Positions 8,547-17,302 of a DNA stretch of 38,572 nucleotides are shown here, in pieces. Under the pieces are notes generated by a model. The model did no database searches, was not told the DNA's origin, and saw only the letters and a list, made by a program, of their open reading frames with translations. The DNA is taken from positions 1 to 38,572 of the forward strand of contig JAQUYQ010000008.1 in the NCBI GenBank assembly GCA_028691795.1. The letters are read 5' to 3'. Position numbers and translations under genes: made by a program. Origin of the DNA: Herbinix sp. GTDB taxonomy: Bacteria; Bacillota; Clostridia; Lachnospirales; Lachnospiraceae. How positions within the stretch are numbered: position 1 is the stretch's first letter; each line of letters begins with the position of its first letter.

Positions 8547-8587
8547 TGGTTATAACAAATATCATAATTTTTTAATAACAATTTAAT

Positions 8588-8626
8588 AAAAAACCAGCAG
8601 TCAGGGTTTATTCTCCTGACTGCCGG
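8588..8626 (-). terminator. Terminator of the stalk-like secreted protein gene
   Basis: CCGGCAGTCAGG and CCTGACTGCTGG (minus strand; one mismatch) form a 12-base stem with a 9-base loop, followed by a six-T run (8588-8593). It sits about 80 bases after the stop codon. Confidence 0.85.
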
Positions 8627-8707
8627 CCTTATTACTGTTCAGATTGCTGTCTATTTTCCTATTCTATACAATATCTGAACATATACTGAATTGTTGAAAC
8701 ACACGAA

Positions 8708-9976
8708 TTAATTTATTTTTGTAACCGGTACGGATTGTACTGATGTTGATGCTGAGGATGTATTACCTGCAGCGTCAGATAATAAAGAGCCAGCAGCTAC
8801 ATTCAGGTATAAAGTAGTGCTGCCAAAACCAGTCAACCCTAGTACATCTGCAGAACCTAATTGAATTGTAATTATATTATTGCTACTTACCACTCCGATT
8901 GATCCTGTCCCTGTTAGATTAGTCAGCTGGTAGGTAATATTAAGTGTAGTATCATATAATGAGATTTTCGTTACATCTACCTTATCATTCATTTCGCCGG
9001 CTCCAGTAACATTAATTGAAATCGCACTTCCCGATGCACTGTAAACAGCAGATGTGATACCTGTAATTGTTGGAACTGTGTAATCAACAACAAGAGTAGG
9101 ATTTGCTACCGCGCTGGTAACACTTTCATTTTTTGCATTATAAAGCTTAACGGTAACGATGCCGCCTGTGGGTATTACTGTTTGAAGCTCTTCCTTGGTA
9201 GGAGTACCATCCGAGGTTGTAAATGTTACTTTTGAATCCGTAGCAGTGATTTCTGCATCCGTAGCTACCAGTTTAGTACCAACATACAGTTCAGCCTTAC
9301 CGTCAGTTGCCTGCCCAGCAATAATGTTTGCAACTGCTGTCACATAAAGTGTTTCGGTATTCAAAGTATTTGCTGAAACTGTAGGACCTACCGTAGTAAC
9401 TGTAACACCTGTCGGTAAATCAAGTCCTGGTACTGTAACAATAACCTTATCGTCATCAACAGTAACTCTAACACCAAGTTTATTCGCTATGTACTTAATC
9501 AGAACCGTTGGTTTTTTGTCGTTCTTAGCGGTGAATATGCCTGAAGTGGTGTCAGCAACACCATTAACTGTAACCGTCTTTTCGATAAAGTTAATTACAA
9601 TAGTAGTAGTATCTTTGGTTACAGTAAGTACTGCAGTTGTTTTATCAAAATTAACTGTTGCACCCATACCTTTTGTAATAGGGCTGATAGGAAGCTTATA
9701 TTTTCCGTATTTAATAACTGGTGAACCGTCAATTTTGAAAGTTTGCTTTTTCTCTTTGATCTTTCCGTTATTTTTACTAGTCTCCTGTTTTGTTACCTTT
9801 TTTGACTCCTGTTTTGTCTCTTGTTTTGTCTCCTGTTTTGTCTCCTGTTTCGTCTCCTGTTGTGTCTTTTTCTGCTTATTATTCTGAGCCGTCGTATTAC
9901 CTGGTTTTGCATACGCTACTGATATAGAACTAAGTAATAATGCCATCGTAATAATAAAACATATCATTTTCTTCAT
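8708..9976 (-). CDS. Secreted protein with copper-amine-oxidase-N-like domain, repeat linker and Ig-like tail
   Basis: 422 residues. A signal peptide (MKKMICFIITMALLLSSISV, cleavage near AYA-KP) is followed by a Lys/Gln/Thr linker with four perfect QETK repeats plus variants (about residues 40-62). Next comes a domain at about 75-185 (GSPVIKYGKYKLPISP, then VLTVTKDTTTIVI) like the copper amine oxidase N-terminal stalk domain. That module is common on clostridial surface proteins and is not catalytic. The C-terminal half holds Ig-like modules, the last ending LYLNVAAGSLLSDAAGNTS. The ATG at 9976 has AAAGGAG eight bases upstream. No anchor is visible; the basic linker may bind wall polymers (inference). 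Confidence 0.75.
   Translation of the reverse strand: MKKMICFIITMALLLSSISVAYAKPGNTTAQNNKQKKTQQETKQETKQETKQETKQESKKVTKQETSKNNGKIKEKKQTFKIDGSPVIKYGKYKLPISPITKGMGATVNFDKTTAVLTVTKDTTTIVINFIEKTVTVNGVADTTSGIFTAKNDKKPTVLIKYIANKLGVRVTVDDDKVIVTVPGLDLPTGVTVTTVGPTVSANTLNTETLYVTAVANIIAGQATDGKAELYVGTKLVATDAEITATDSKVTFTTSDGTPTKEELQTVIPTGGIVTVKLYNAKNESVTSAVANPTLVVDYTVPTITGITSAVYSASGSAISINVTGAGEMNDKVDVTKISLYDTTLNITYQLTNLTGTGSIGVVSSNNIITIQLGSADVLGLTGFGSTTLYLNVAAGSLLSDAAGNTSSASTSVQSVPVTKIN
9812..9859 (-). repeat. 12-base tandem repeat coding QETK
   Basis: Four tandem copies of a 12-base unit encode Gln-Glu-Thr-Lys, followed by a variant QESK. The reverse strand forms an artificial open frame of Cys-Phe-Val-Ser repeats that is not a gene. 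Confidence 0.9.
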
Positions 9977-10048
9977 GATTAAAACTCCTTTCAAATAGTT
10001 AATCTAGAAATATAAACTTGTATGACCGCTTAATCAATATTTACATTT

Positions 10049-10061
10049 TTAGGATTCCTAA
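10049..10061. promoter_or_regulatory. Small perfect palindrome in the leader of the 8708-9976 gene
   Basis: TTAGGA-T-TCCTAA, about 73 bases before the start codon and just downstream of a possible -10 box (TATAAT, minus strand, near 10075). It could be a repressor site. The evidence is sequence symmetry only. Confidence 0.3.
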
Positions 10062-10167
10062 TTAATTGATCATATTATATAATTCGGCTGTAACTATAGA
10101 AAATTTGGGGTAGGTTAGAAACTTTTATAAAATTTGTTATTTCTTATGAAGAAGTACTTTAGTTTAT

Positions 10168-10202
10168 TAAAAACCCGGCTAGGATTTTATTCTCCTAGCC
10201 GG
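10168..10202 (-). terminator. Minus-strand terminator hairpin with no gene directly upstream
   Basis: CCGGCTAGGA and TCCTAGCCGG (10 perfect base pairs, 8-base loop) are followed on the minus strand by a T run (10168-10173). It is built like the hairpin after the 8708-9976 gene and shares its loop sequence. No minus-strand gene ends just upstream, because the next gene (ddl) runs rightward. It may be an attenuator in a long leader or the relic of a lost gene. Confidence 0.6.
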
Positions 10203-10359
10203 CTGGAATACAATGCTTAGACTATCATTCATAAATTTGGAAACCATAACAAATATTATATCTTTTTATACGTGATATAATCAATCAAACATAGACCAAC
10301 AGTTTATAAAGCTTCTAAATTTGTGACACTAATTAATATATATAAAGCACTATATTAAC

Positions 10360-10388
10360 TTTACTTGTAACATGGTATGCGTTATACT
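10360..10388 (+). promoter_or_regulatory. Possible ddl-murF promoter
   Basis: TTTACT (10360-10365), 17 bases, TATACT (10383-10388). The -35 box is imperfect. It would give a leader of about 80 nt. Confidence 0.45.
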
Positions 10389-10473
10389 GTTGTGGAATCA
10401 GATTAAACAAACGTTACTTAGAATATAATAACTATTTTTAATGATAATATTGTGAGGAAAGTGAGGAATTTTA

Positions 10474-11538
10474 ATGAAAATCGTTGTATTGGCAGGGGGA
10501 ACCAGCACAGAAAGAGATGTTTCCTTAATTACAGGTACTATGATTTATAAAGCTCTAAAAAGTAACGGCCATCAGGTTGTTTTACTAGATGTATATATGG
10601 GATATGAAGGTGAAGAAAACCAGATAAATGGTGGGGCTAGTTCACCCGCCTTTCATAATATATTTCAGATAGATAAGGATTGGGCTGCTAATATCAGTTC
10701 CATTAAAGAAAACAATCCTGATATTAATCAAATTAAAGCTTTGAGAAAGGGTAATACCAAAAGCTTCTTTGGTAATGGCATAATTGATATTTGCAGTATG
10801 GCAGATATTGTATTTTTGGCTCTTCATGGAGAAAATGGTGAGGATGGTAAAATCCAAGCAGCCTTTGACTTAATGGGCATTAAATATACCGGAACTGACT
10901 ATACAAGCAGCGCAATTGCGATGGATAAAGCTATTTCAAAAGAAATTTTCTCTGTTTATCAAATACCTACACCACGTGGTATTCATGTTAAAAAGGATGA
11001 AGCATACGAATGGAATTTATACCCCTGTGTAGTTAAGGTATGCAATGGTGGCTCCAGCGTTGGAGTATCAATAGCAAATACCGTCAGCGAGATGGAGACC
11101 GCCCTTAAGAATGTATTTGCTTATGGTAATGAAGTTATTATAGAACAGTATATTAAAGGAAGAGAATTCTCTATCGGAGTAATTGATGGTAAGGCATTAC
11201 CAATTATAGAGATTGCTCCACTGATTGGATTTTATGATTATAAGAATAAATATCAGGCCGGAAGTGCGGTTGAAACTTGTCCGGCACAGCTAAGTGATGA
11301 TATTACCGTTCAAATGCAAAATATAGCCGAAGACGTATTTACCGCCTTACGTTTAAAGACTTATGCACGTATGGATTTTATTTTAAATGAAGCAAATGAA
11401 ATCTTTTGTCTGGAGGCAAATACTCTTCCCGGAATGACCCCTACCTCTCTTCTCCCACAAGAGGCAAAGGCAATTGGTATGGATTTTAATGCACTGTGTG
11501 AAAAAATTATAGAAATATCTTTAAAGAAATATATCTAA
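10474..11538 (+). CDS. ddl: D-alanine--D-alanine ligase
   Basis: 354 residues. An ATP-grasp ligase that joins two D-alanines to make the dipeptide used by MurF in peptidoglycan synthesis. The N-terminal GGTSTERDVSL, HGENGEDG, the GGSSVGVS loop, the EQYIKGREFS segment and the C-terminal FILNEANEIFCLEANTLPGMT (metal/ATP site, Asn-Thr-Leu-Pro-Gly) are diagnostic. An insertion-like region at about residues 45-95 makes it slightly longer than some family members. GTGAGG lies just upstream of the ATG. It is followed after about 70 bases by murF, which uses its product, so the two form a pathway operon. Nothing suggests the D-Ala-D-Lac VanA type, but specificity is not proven by sequence reading. 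Confidence 0.93.
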   Translation: MKIVVLAGGTSTERDVSLITGTMIYKALKSNGHQVVLLDVYMGYEGEENQINGGASSPAFHNIFQIDKDWAANISSIKENNPDINQIKALRKGNTKSFFGNGIIDICSMADIVFLALHGENGEDGKIQAAFDLMGIKYTGTDYTSSAIAMDKAISKEIFSVYQIPTPRGIHVKKDEAYEWNLYPCVVKVCNGGSSVGVSIANTVSEMETALKNVFAYGNEVIIEQYIKGREFSIGVIDGKALPIIEIAPLIGFYDYKNKYQAGSAVETCPAQLSDDITVQMQNIAEDVFTALRLKTYARMDFILNEANEIFCLEANTLPGMTPTSLLPQEAKAIGMDFNALCEKIIEISLKKYI

Positions 11539-11581
11539 CAAGAAGAATTAGCAAGTTTATTCCCTTGTCAGGAATTACGAT

Positions 11582-11605
11582 CCGCCGCTCTTGGTGGAAT
11601 GGAGG
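11582..11605 (+). repeat. Hairpin-AATGGAGG element before murF
   Basis: CCGCC (11582-11586) pairs with GGTGG (11593-11597, one G-U pair), followed directly by AATGGAGG (11598-11605) and the ATG at 11611. Confidence 0.55.
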
Positions 11606-11610
11606 TATCA

Positions 11611-13059
11611 ATGAAAAATATGACGTTAACTCAAATTACGAAAGCCTGCGGCGGAAAATTATTCAATATTGGTAATTATACAGATGTTGAAGTAGCAGGC
11701 GTAGTTATAGACTCCAGAATGGTTGAAAAGGATTCTCTTTTTATTGCGACGGTAGGCGAGCGAGTGGATGGCCACAATTATATTAATACTGCATTTGATC
11801 AGGGTGCTATAGCGGTGGTATGTGAAAAAGTTCCCGTGGATGCAAAGGGTCCCTACATACTCGTGGAAGATAGCTTTACAGCACTTAAGAGTATAGCAAA
11901 ATGGTACCGTATGCAGCTTAGTATCAAGGTTGTAGGAATTACCGGCAGTGTTGGTAAGACCAGTACCAAAGAGTTTATCAGCAGTGTTCTTGCAAGGAAA
12001 TATAACGTTTTAAAAACAGAGGGTAATTTTAACAATGAAGTGGGACTGCCACTTACAGTTTTAAAAATCCGAAATAACCATGAAGTAGCCGTTCTTGAAA
12101 TGGGAATTAGTGATTTTGGTGAAATGCACCGCCTCAGTGAGATTGCAAAACCGGATATCTGTGTAATCACAAACATTGGACAATGTCACTTAGAAAATCT
12201 TGGTTCCCGTCAGGGAATTTTAAAAGCGAAGACCGAAATCTTCGATTTTATGAGTGAGACCGGACGAGTATGTATCAACGGTGATGATGATATGCTGGCT
12301 CGCCTAGGAGAGGTTAAGGGAAACAAACCGGTTAAGTTCGGGATTAGTGCTGATAATGATGTATTGGCAACTAATATAGAAACACATGGACTATTTGGCA
12401 GTACTTGTGATATTCATATTAACAATGTTAACTTAGAAAGTAATTCCTCAGATAAAACGGATCATATCCTCCAAACAACGATTCCTCTTCCGGGAGGACA
12501 CATGGTCTTAAATGCACTGGCAGCAACATCGGTAGGGTTGTTGCTTGATATGTCATGTGAAGAGATTGTTGCAGGTATCGCTACCGTGCAAGCTGTTGGT
12601 GGAAGAAGTAATATCATCCGTCATGACAAATGGACCATTATTGATGACTGTTATAATGCTAATCCGGTATCCATGAAAGCTGCCATCGACTTGCTTGGCA
12701 TGGCTGATACCAAAAAATTAGCAATACTTGGTGATATGTTTGAACTAGGGAATACAGAAGAGGCTCTGCATAACGAGGTTGGTAAATACGCCATATCAGG
12801 AAATGTAGATTTATTAATATGCGTAGGCAAGCTTTCTCTTCATATGTATAAAGGCGCTACTGAAATACTGAATGTTAATACCGACGGATCACTCGGCCAA
12901 TCGGATCTTAATAAGAAACAAGAATTATTATACTTTGAAACGCGTAATGAACTGATCACTGCGCTTCCTAATATTATCAAAGAAAATGATACCATTTTGG
13001 TGAAAGCCTCGCATGGAATGGGTTTTGAAGAGGTAGTAAAAACCTTACTGCAGGGTTAA
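11611..13059 (+). CDS. murF: UDP-N-acetylmuramoyl-tripeptide--D-alanyl-D-alanine ligase
   Basis: 482 residues. The cytoplasmic Mur ligase that adds D-Ala-D-Ala to the UDP-MurNAc-tripeptide. The N-terminal domain has the VVIDSR segment. The central ATPase domain has the P-loop GITGSVGKTSTK (109-120), then EGNFNNEVGLPLTVL and EMGISDFGEMHRLSEIAKPD. The C-terminal domain shows DDCYNANPVSMKAAID and LGDMFELG, typical of MurF. The ATG at 11611 is chosen because GGAGG lies five bases upstream. An in-frame ATG at 11599 overlaps that Shine-Dalgarno and is less likely. It sits directly after ddl. Confidence 0.95.
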   Translation: MKNMTLTQITKACGGKLFNIGNYTDVEVAGVVIDSRMVEKDSLFIATVGERVDGHNYINTAFDQGAIAVVCEKVPVDAKGPYILVEDSFTALKSIAKWYRMQLSIKVVGITGSVGKTSTKEFISSVLARKYNVLKTEGNFNNEVGLPLTVLKIRNNHEVAVLEMGISDFGEMHRLSEIAKPDICVITNIGQCHLENLGSRQGILKAKTEIFDFMSETGRVCINGDDDMLARLGEVKGNKPVKFGISADNDVLATNIETHGLFGSTCDIHINNVNLESNSSDKTDHILQTTIPLPGGHMVLNALAATSVGLLLDMSCEEIVAGIATVQAVGGRSNIIRHDKWTIIDDCYNANPVSMKAAIDLLGMADTKKLAILGDMFELGNTEEALHNEVGKYAISGNVDLLICVGKLSLHMYKGATEILNVNTDGSLGQSDLNKKQELLYFETRNELITALPNIIKENDTILVKASHGMGFEEVVKTLLQG

Positions 13060-13062
13060 TTA

Positions 13063-13192
13063 TGCTTGATAAAATCAGCATTAAAGTTATGCGAAGAACC
13101 CATCAGTTATGATATTTTTATTCTGGCTTCAATTTTAAGTTGGAATTCACTAATGGTTTCATATAGGTGTTATGTGCTGATTTTATCAAGCA
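13063..13192. repeat. 18-base perfect inverted repeat flanking about 94 bases
   Basis: TGCTTGATAAAATCAGCA (13063-13080) is the exact reverse complement of 13175-13192. It begins four bases after the murF stop codon. The interior has no supported gene. It could be a terminator with a large loop or a small non-autonomous mobile element. No clear target duplication is visible. Confidence 0.8.
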
Positions 13193-13195
13193 GTG

Positions 13196-13236
13196 CGCTA
13201 CTCTTTGTACTGCGAATTTTTTGTTAATAAGTGTTT
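13196..13236 (+). terminator. Possible ddl-murF terminator
   Basis: CGCTAC and GTACTGCG form a short imperfect stem around TCTTT and are followed by a six-T run (about 13220-13226). Weak. Confidence 0.35.
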
Positions 13237-13401
13237 GTTATTTTATCAGCTTCAAATTAATTCTTTTATTTACATTTTATATCATCCGTGATAAACTCAT
13301 TTCAAGATGAATTTTATAAATGTTCATCCTAATTGATTTAAAGTTTGCTGTAAGCTTATCGCTGTATATTTATTCCTCATATTCTATGAATGGAGGAGCC
13401 C
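13237..13401. other. AT-rich leader region before the BIG2 protein gene
   Basis: It includes GATGAA...TTCATC, a short inverted repeat at about 13305-13328, but no clear promoter or riboswitch. Together with the inverted repeat at 13063-13192 it fills the roughly 340-base gap after murF. Confidence 0.4.
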
Positions 13402-14409
13402 ATGTCACATTTCAAAAAAATCTTTTTTTCTTTCTTATTATGTATTACAATCCTAAGTCAATCTGCATCAAGTCAAACAGTTTATGCCACTTCATCCGAC
13501 CCTTTTCCATTTGTTATACTTTCTCAATATGAAGCAACCGCTGATATCGGAGATGATATTTACATACTCGCAGTCACTTCGAATGGTAAACAGGCCACAT
13601 GGAAAAGCAGTAATTCAAAAGTCGCATCCGTGAATACTTATGGGATTATTACTGCTAAAAAAGCCGGTTCAGCCTTAATTACTGCCAAAATTAAGAATGC
13701 AGAAGCTTCCTGTTACATTACGGTGAATAAAACAAAAGTAATAATCAACGCATCAAGTGCTGCAATTGAGCGGGGTGCGACTTATAAACTATCCGCTTCT
13801 ACTTCAAATGATTCTGAAGTCACCTGGAAAAGCAGTAAAAAGAGTATTGCTACGGTCGATGAATATGGTACAGTTACCGGTTTAAAGCCCGGACAAACCA
13901 CGATTACCGCTAATGCCGATGGTACAAGTACACCTTGTATTATCACAGTAAAGTCTCCAACGGTACAGCTTAACAAAGCCTCCATTCGTTTATACCGAGG
14001 CGGGTCAATGAAGCTTTTTGCTACCGTATCTTCTAAAGTAACCCCCACCTGGAAATCCAATAAAAAAAGTGTAGCAATCGTGGATTCTACCGGTACCATT
14101 ACTGCGATTAAAAATGGTTCTGCTACCATAACTGCTACCGTTGACGGAGTATCGGCTGTCTGTGAAGTTGTTGTTTTAAAGCCTGATATTACCTTAAGCA
14201 TTACAGAGATTACATTAAAAGCCGGAGAAACTACAAGCCTTACGGCAACCGTATCTTCAGGCAATCTTCCATCCTGGTCTACGAGTAATTCCAATGTCAT
14301 CTCTATAAATTCCAAAGGTGAAATTAAGGCATTGCAAAAAGGTAAGGCCTATATCTATGCATCCGAAGATGGAACAAAAGCAAGGTGTACAGTCCGTGTA
14401 ACTGAATAA
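13402..14409 (+). CDS. Secreted protein with four bacterial Ig-like (BIG2) domains
   Basis: 335 residues. A signal peptide (FKKIFFSFLLCITIL, cleavage near VYA-TS) is followed by four tandem modules of about 75 residues. Each has the BIG2 signature: WKSSNSKVASVNTYGIITAKKAG, then W-K-S-S-K-K-S-I-A-T-V-D-E-Y-G, then WKSNKKSVAIVDSTGTI, then WSTSNSNVISINSKGEI. Such domains form extracellular beta sandwiches in adhesins and surface enzymes. No catalytic domain or anchor is present. The ATG at 13402 has GGAGGAG (13392-13398) upstream. An in-frame ATG at 13390 overlaps that site and is less likely. Probably monocistronic; likely surface or matrix associated. Confidence 0.85.
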   Translation: MSHFKKIFFSFLLCITILSQSASSQTVYATSSDPFPFVILSQYEATADIGDDIYILAVTSNGKQATWKSSNSKVASVNTYGIITAKKAGSALITAKIKNAEASCYITVNKTKVIINASSAAIERGATYKLSASTSNDSEVTWKSSKKSIATVDEYGTVTGLKPGQTTITANADGTSTPCIITVKSPTVQLNKASIRLYRGGSMKLFATVSSKVTPTWKSNKKSVAIVDSTGTITAIKNGSATITATVDGVSAVCEVVVLKPDITLSITEITLKAGETTSLTATVSSGNLPSWSTSNSNVISINSKGEIKALQKGKAYIYASEDGTKARCTVRVTE

Positions 14410-14528
14410 CACATTTTAACGAGGAATAAATACAGCAAACTTTATTTTTTACTGAAACACATCTATTTCACGCCATTCGCTTGACAGGTGGTATTGGAAT
14501 TATATATGTTATAGCATTTTCTATCTTC

Positions 14529-17057
14529 TTATATCTGATAGTCAGTTATGATATTGCTATCATCCTCAATCGTAGGGTTAATTTCCAACATATGTATAAA
14601 CGACTCAACTAGTTGGGGATCAAATTTAATATTGGCATTCGCTTTTATTATATTAACTGCTTCTATTCTGCTCATTGTCTTGTTACCTTCGGAATCATAC
14701 AGTAATCTCTCATAACTTTCCACTATTGAAATTATTCTTGCCAATAAAGGTATCTCTTCTCTCCTTAGACCATTAGGAAAACCACTTCCATCCCAGTGCT
14801 CATGGTGTGAAAAAACTGCTTCAGCTAAATCAGTAGTTTTATCAAACGAATTAAGGATTCTATAACCTGCAATCGTATGTTTCTTCATCTCAAACCAATC
14901 CTGGTTATCAAATCGAAATTTATCATCTATTAATTTCGAGTCTAGAATAATTTTTCCGATGTCATGTAGGTATCCAGCCTCTTTCAACTTACGAATTTCA
15001 ACCTCGGACAATTTTAAATCTGTTCCCAGCTTCTTACATAGTTCACTAACTCTAATAGAATGTCCCTTTTCTCTAATGTTATTTTCATGCAGATTAGTAA
15101 TAATTGCATCGATTACTTTACTTTGAACCTCTTTACGCTCAAGTGTTTTAACTACATACATTTTATCTTCTGCTCTATTAAGAACTTCTACAAGCATTTC
15201 CGTCATATCATTTTTTGTATCAGCACCCATAGAAATACTTCCTTTGATCGCCTTTATATGCCATTTGGAAAATTCTTCTTTGATCTGCTTAATAATCTGA
15301 TTTGCTTCTTCAATATTCGTTTTAGGCAGAAGCAAAACAAATTCATCGCCGCCCCACCTGGCAATAATATCATCCGTTCGGCACACTCTTTTCATAACAT
15401 CTGCAATATTTTTTAAAAGAATATCACCAAAGGAATGTCCAAAGATATCGTTGGTAAGCTTCAGTCCATTCACATCGCCAATAATTATGGAAAGAGGGAG
15501 ATTTCTTTCCGTATCCATATACTTCATTTCTTCTTCAAAAAATCTTCTATTATATAGTCCCGTAAGTGAATCATGAAAGCTTAAATATTCGATTTTTTTA
15601 TGCTGTTCCTTTTTTTCTGTAACATCTCGAAAAACCAAAACAACCCCAATCATTTGATCCGCTTCATTTTTGATTGGTGCTGCACTGTTTTCTAGATGGT
15701 AATTTGATCCATCCTTAGAATGCAAAATAGAACAATTTCCAATATTCTGATAATTATTCGATGCAAATACCTCTTCTATCGGATCATAAAATGTTATATC
15801 CTCTTGATCGTGGTTTAGCACAAAGATATCCTTATAAGGCATACCAAATGCTTCTGCCATAGTCCATCCGGTTAATTTCTCTGCTACAGAATTAAGCATC
15901 TCAATATTACCGTTTCGATCTACAACTAATACACCGTCACCAATAGAGATTATGGTCTGAAGATATTTATTGCGTTCAAAACATAACTTATCCTGAGTCT
16001 CTCTTCTTTCAACTGCATTCCAAACACCGTTCATTAGCAGAGTTATTTCATATACATCGCTATCATCATAGTCACTTTCCTTATTTGCAAGGCCAATAAT
16101 AGCTACAATCTTCTCGTCAAAAATGATAGGTATTGACATGAATTTTTTTATTTGTATATGTCCTTTTGGATATTCAATATTTTGTGGACTGAGTTTCTCA
16201 CAATCATTTATTATGATAGGCCGTCTTTGTCTTACTACCTCGCCCCATAGACCTGCTTTGTCAAAGTGAAATACTGAATGTTTTTCAAAAATCTCACCGT
16301 TTTGTATGACACCTTTTGTCCATGAATTGAGGATGAATTCCCTTTTTGCTTCATCATATAAGAAAATATGCCCGCATATACTTTCGGTAAGCTTTATCGC
16401 TTCATTTAGTACATAATCCAATTGTTCCTGTTTGTTATTAAAACTATGCATTAATATATCAGCCAAAATCATTTGGCGATTAAGGACCTTCTCATTCTTT
16501 TTTATTCGTTCTCTTTCTTCTGTAATATCAAATATATAAGCACCGATATAGGACTTGCCATTTTGTAATTTAACAGGAAATTTGGTTGATTTATATACCT
16601 TGTTGTCCCATTGCACTTCATCAACAATAAGAGTATCTTTTTTAAGTACCTCCTGATCCGATCGTCTTCGTAATTTGGCAAATTCCTCATTTGTCAGTTG
16701 AAAATCATCATAACCAATGAATTCCTCCGCCTTTTTATGATAAGCCTCCTCCAATGCATGATTCACAAGCACATACTTCAAATTCTCATCCTTCATATAA
16801 ACCATGTTACTGTCAGCATCAAAGAATGTCTTCATTAAGATGTTTGCATTATCTATTTCATCTTTAGATATTTTTAATTTTTTACGGTTACTAACCAACA
16901 TACTAAGTAAAATTAATAATATGATAATTACAACACCTGCAAAAAAGATGATACCTGTATCAATATAAAAACCATTATTCGTTGCCTTTGCACTAGCTGT
17001 CTCCGAATAGATTAATATGAAATAGATAAAGATAAATATGGCTGTCAATTTTTTCAT
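14529..17057 (-). CDS. Membrane-anchored PAS/GAF/PAS/GGDEF/HD-GYP protein for c-di-GMP turnover
   Basis: 842 residues. Hydrophobic segment at 4-20 (possible signal peptide) and a transmembrane helix at about 36-55. Then a PAS-like domain (70-185), GAF domain (about 200-350), PAS domain (360-485), GGDEF domain (490-645) and HD-GYP domain (655-830). GGDEF is intact (569-573) with an RTDD inhibitory site at 560-563, so cyclase activity with product feedback is plausible. HD-GYP has HDIGK (698-702) and HHEHWDGSGFP (751-761), with Phe in place of the signature Tyr. It likely makes and/or degrades c-di-GMP in response to a signal sensed by PAS/GAF. Its GGDEF core closely resembles that of the protein at the right edge. 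Divergent from the isoprenoid-synthase-like gene. Confidence 0.9.
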   Translation of the reverse strand: MKKLTAIFIFIYFILIYSETASAKATNNGFYIDTGIIFFAGVVIIILLILLSMLVSNRKKLKISKDEIDNANILMKTFFDADSNMVYMKDENLKYVLVNHALEEAYHKKAEEFIGYDDFQLTNEEFAKLRRRSDQEVLKKDTLIVDEVQWDNKVYKSTKFPVKLQNGKSYIGAYIFDITEERERIKKNEKVLNRQMILADILMHSFNNKQEQLDYVLNEAIKLTESICGHIFLYDEAKREFILNSWTKGVIQNGEIFEKHSVFHFDKAGLWGEVVRQRRPIIINDCEKLSPQNIEYPKGHIQIKKFMSIPIIFDEKIVAIIGLANKESDYDDSDVYEITLLMNGVWNAVERRETQDKLCFERNKYLQTIISIGDGVLVVDRNGNIEMLNSVAEKLTGWTMAEAFGMPYKDIFVLNHDQEDITFYDPIEEVFASNNYQNIGNCSILHSKDGSNYHLENSAAPIKNEADQMIGVVLVFRDVTEKKEQHKKIEYLSFHDSLTGLYNRRFFEEEMKYMDTERNLPLSIIIGDVNGLKLTNDIFGHSFGDILLKNIADVMKRVCRTDDIIARWGGDEFVLLLPKTNIEEANQIIKQIKEEFSKWHIKAIKGSISMGADTKNDMTEMLVEVLNRAEDKMYVVKTLERKEVQSKVIDAIITNLHENNIREKGHSIRVSELCKKLGTDLKLSEVEIRKLKEAGYLHDIGKIILDSKLIDDKFRFDNQDWFEMKKHTIAGYRILNSFDKTTDLAEAVFSHHEHWDGSGFPNGLRREEIPLLARIISIVESYERLLYDSEGNKTMSRIEAVNIIKANANIKFDPQLVESFIHMLEINPTIEDDSNIITDYQI

Positions 17058-17240
17058 AGTATTTTCCTCAAAGCACCCACTATGCTTCTTTCTATGTATT
17101 TTGTTATAGATTGCTCTATTACATATTTGACATCATTGTTTATTGTTCAACAAAATACTTGCATTTTATTATATTGTAGCAGTTAAAGCATAGTAAATCA
17201 ACTATGCGCTTGCTTTCGATTATAAATATATGCTATAACA

Positions 17241-17269
17241 TTGAAGGTAAATTGTTCCTATGTTATAAT
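17241..17269 (+). promoter_or_regulatory. Strong sigma-A-type promoter
   Basis: TTGAAG (17241-17246), 17 bases, TATAAT (17264-17269). A start near 17276 gives a leader of about 27 nt before the gene at 17303. Confidence 0.75.
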
Positions 17270-17302
17270 GACTTTATTAAATGATGGCAAAGGTGTAAAT
17301 AG

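Larger units (their letters stand above)
9977..10473. other. Divergent intergenic region between the secreted-protein gene and ddl
   Basis: It contains the palindrome at 10049-10061, the terminator hairpin at 10168-10202 and a possible ddl promoter at 10360-10388. No open frame with a ribosome binding site is visible. Confidence 0.6.

Noticed and set aside
9800-9865. Possible CRISPR-like array
   Set aside because: The 12-base units are contiguous, in frame and have no spacers; they are coding repeats.
9489-9887. 132-codon plus-strand frame with Cys-Phe-Val-Ser repeats
   Set aside because: It is the antisense of the QETK repeat in the secreted-protein gene, with no ribosome binding site.
13782-14315. 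177-codon minus-strand frame
   Set aside because: It lies entirely opposite the BIG2 protein; it is open only because of that gene's repeated composition.
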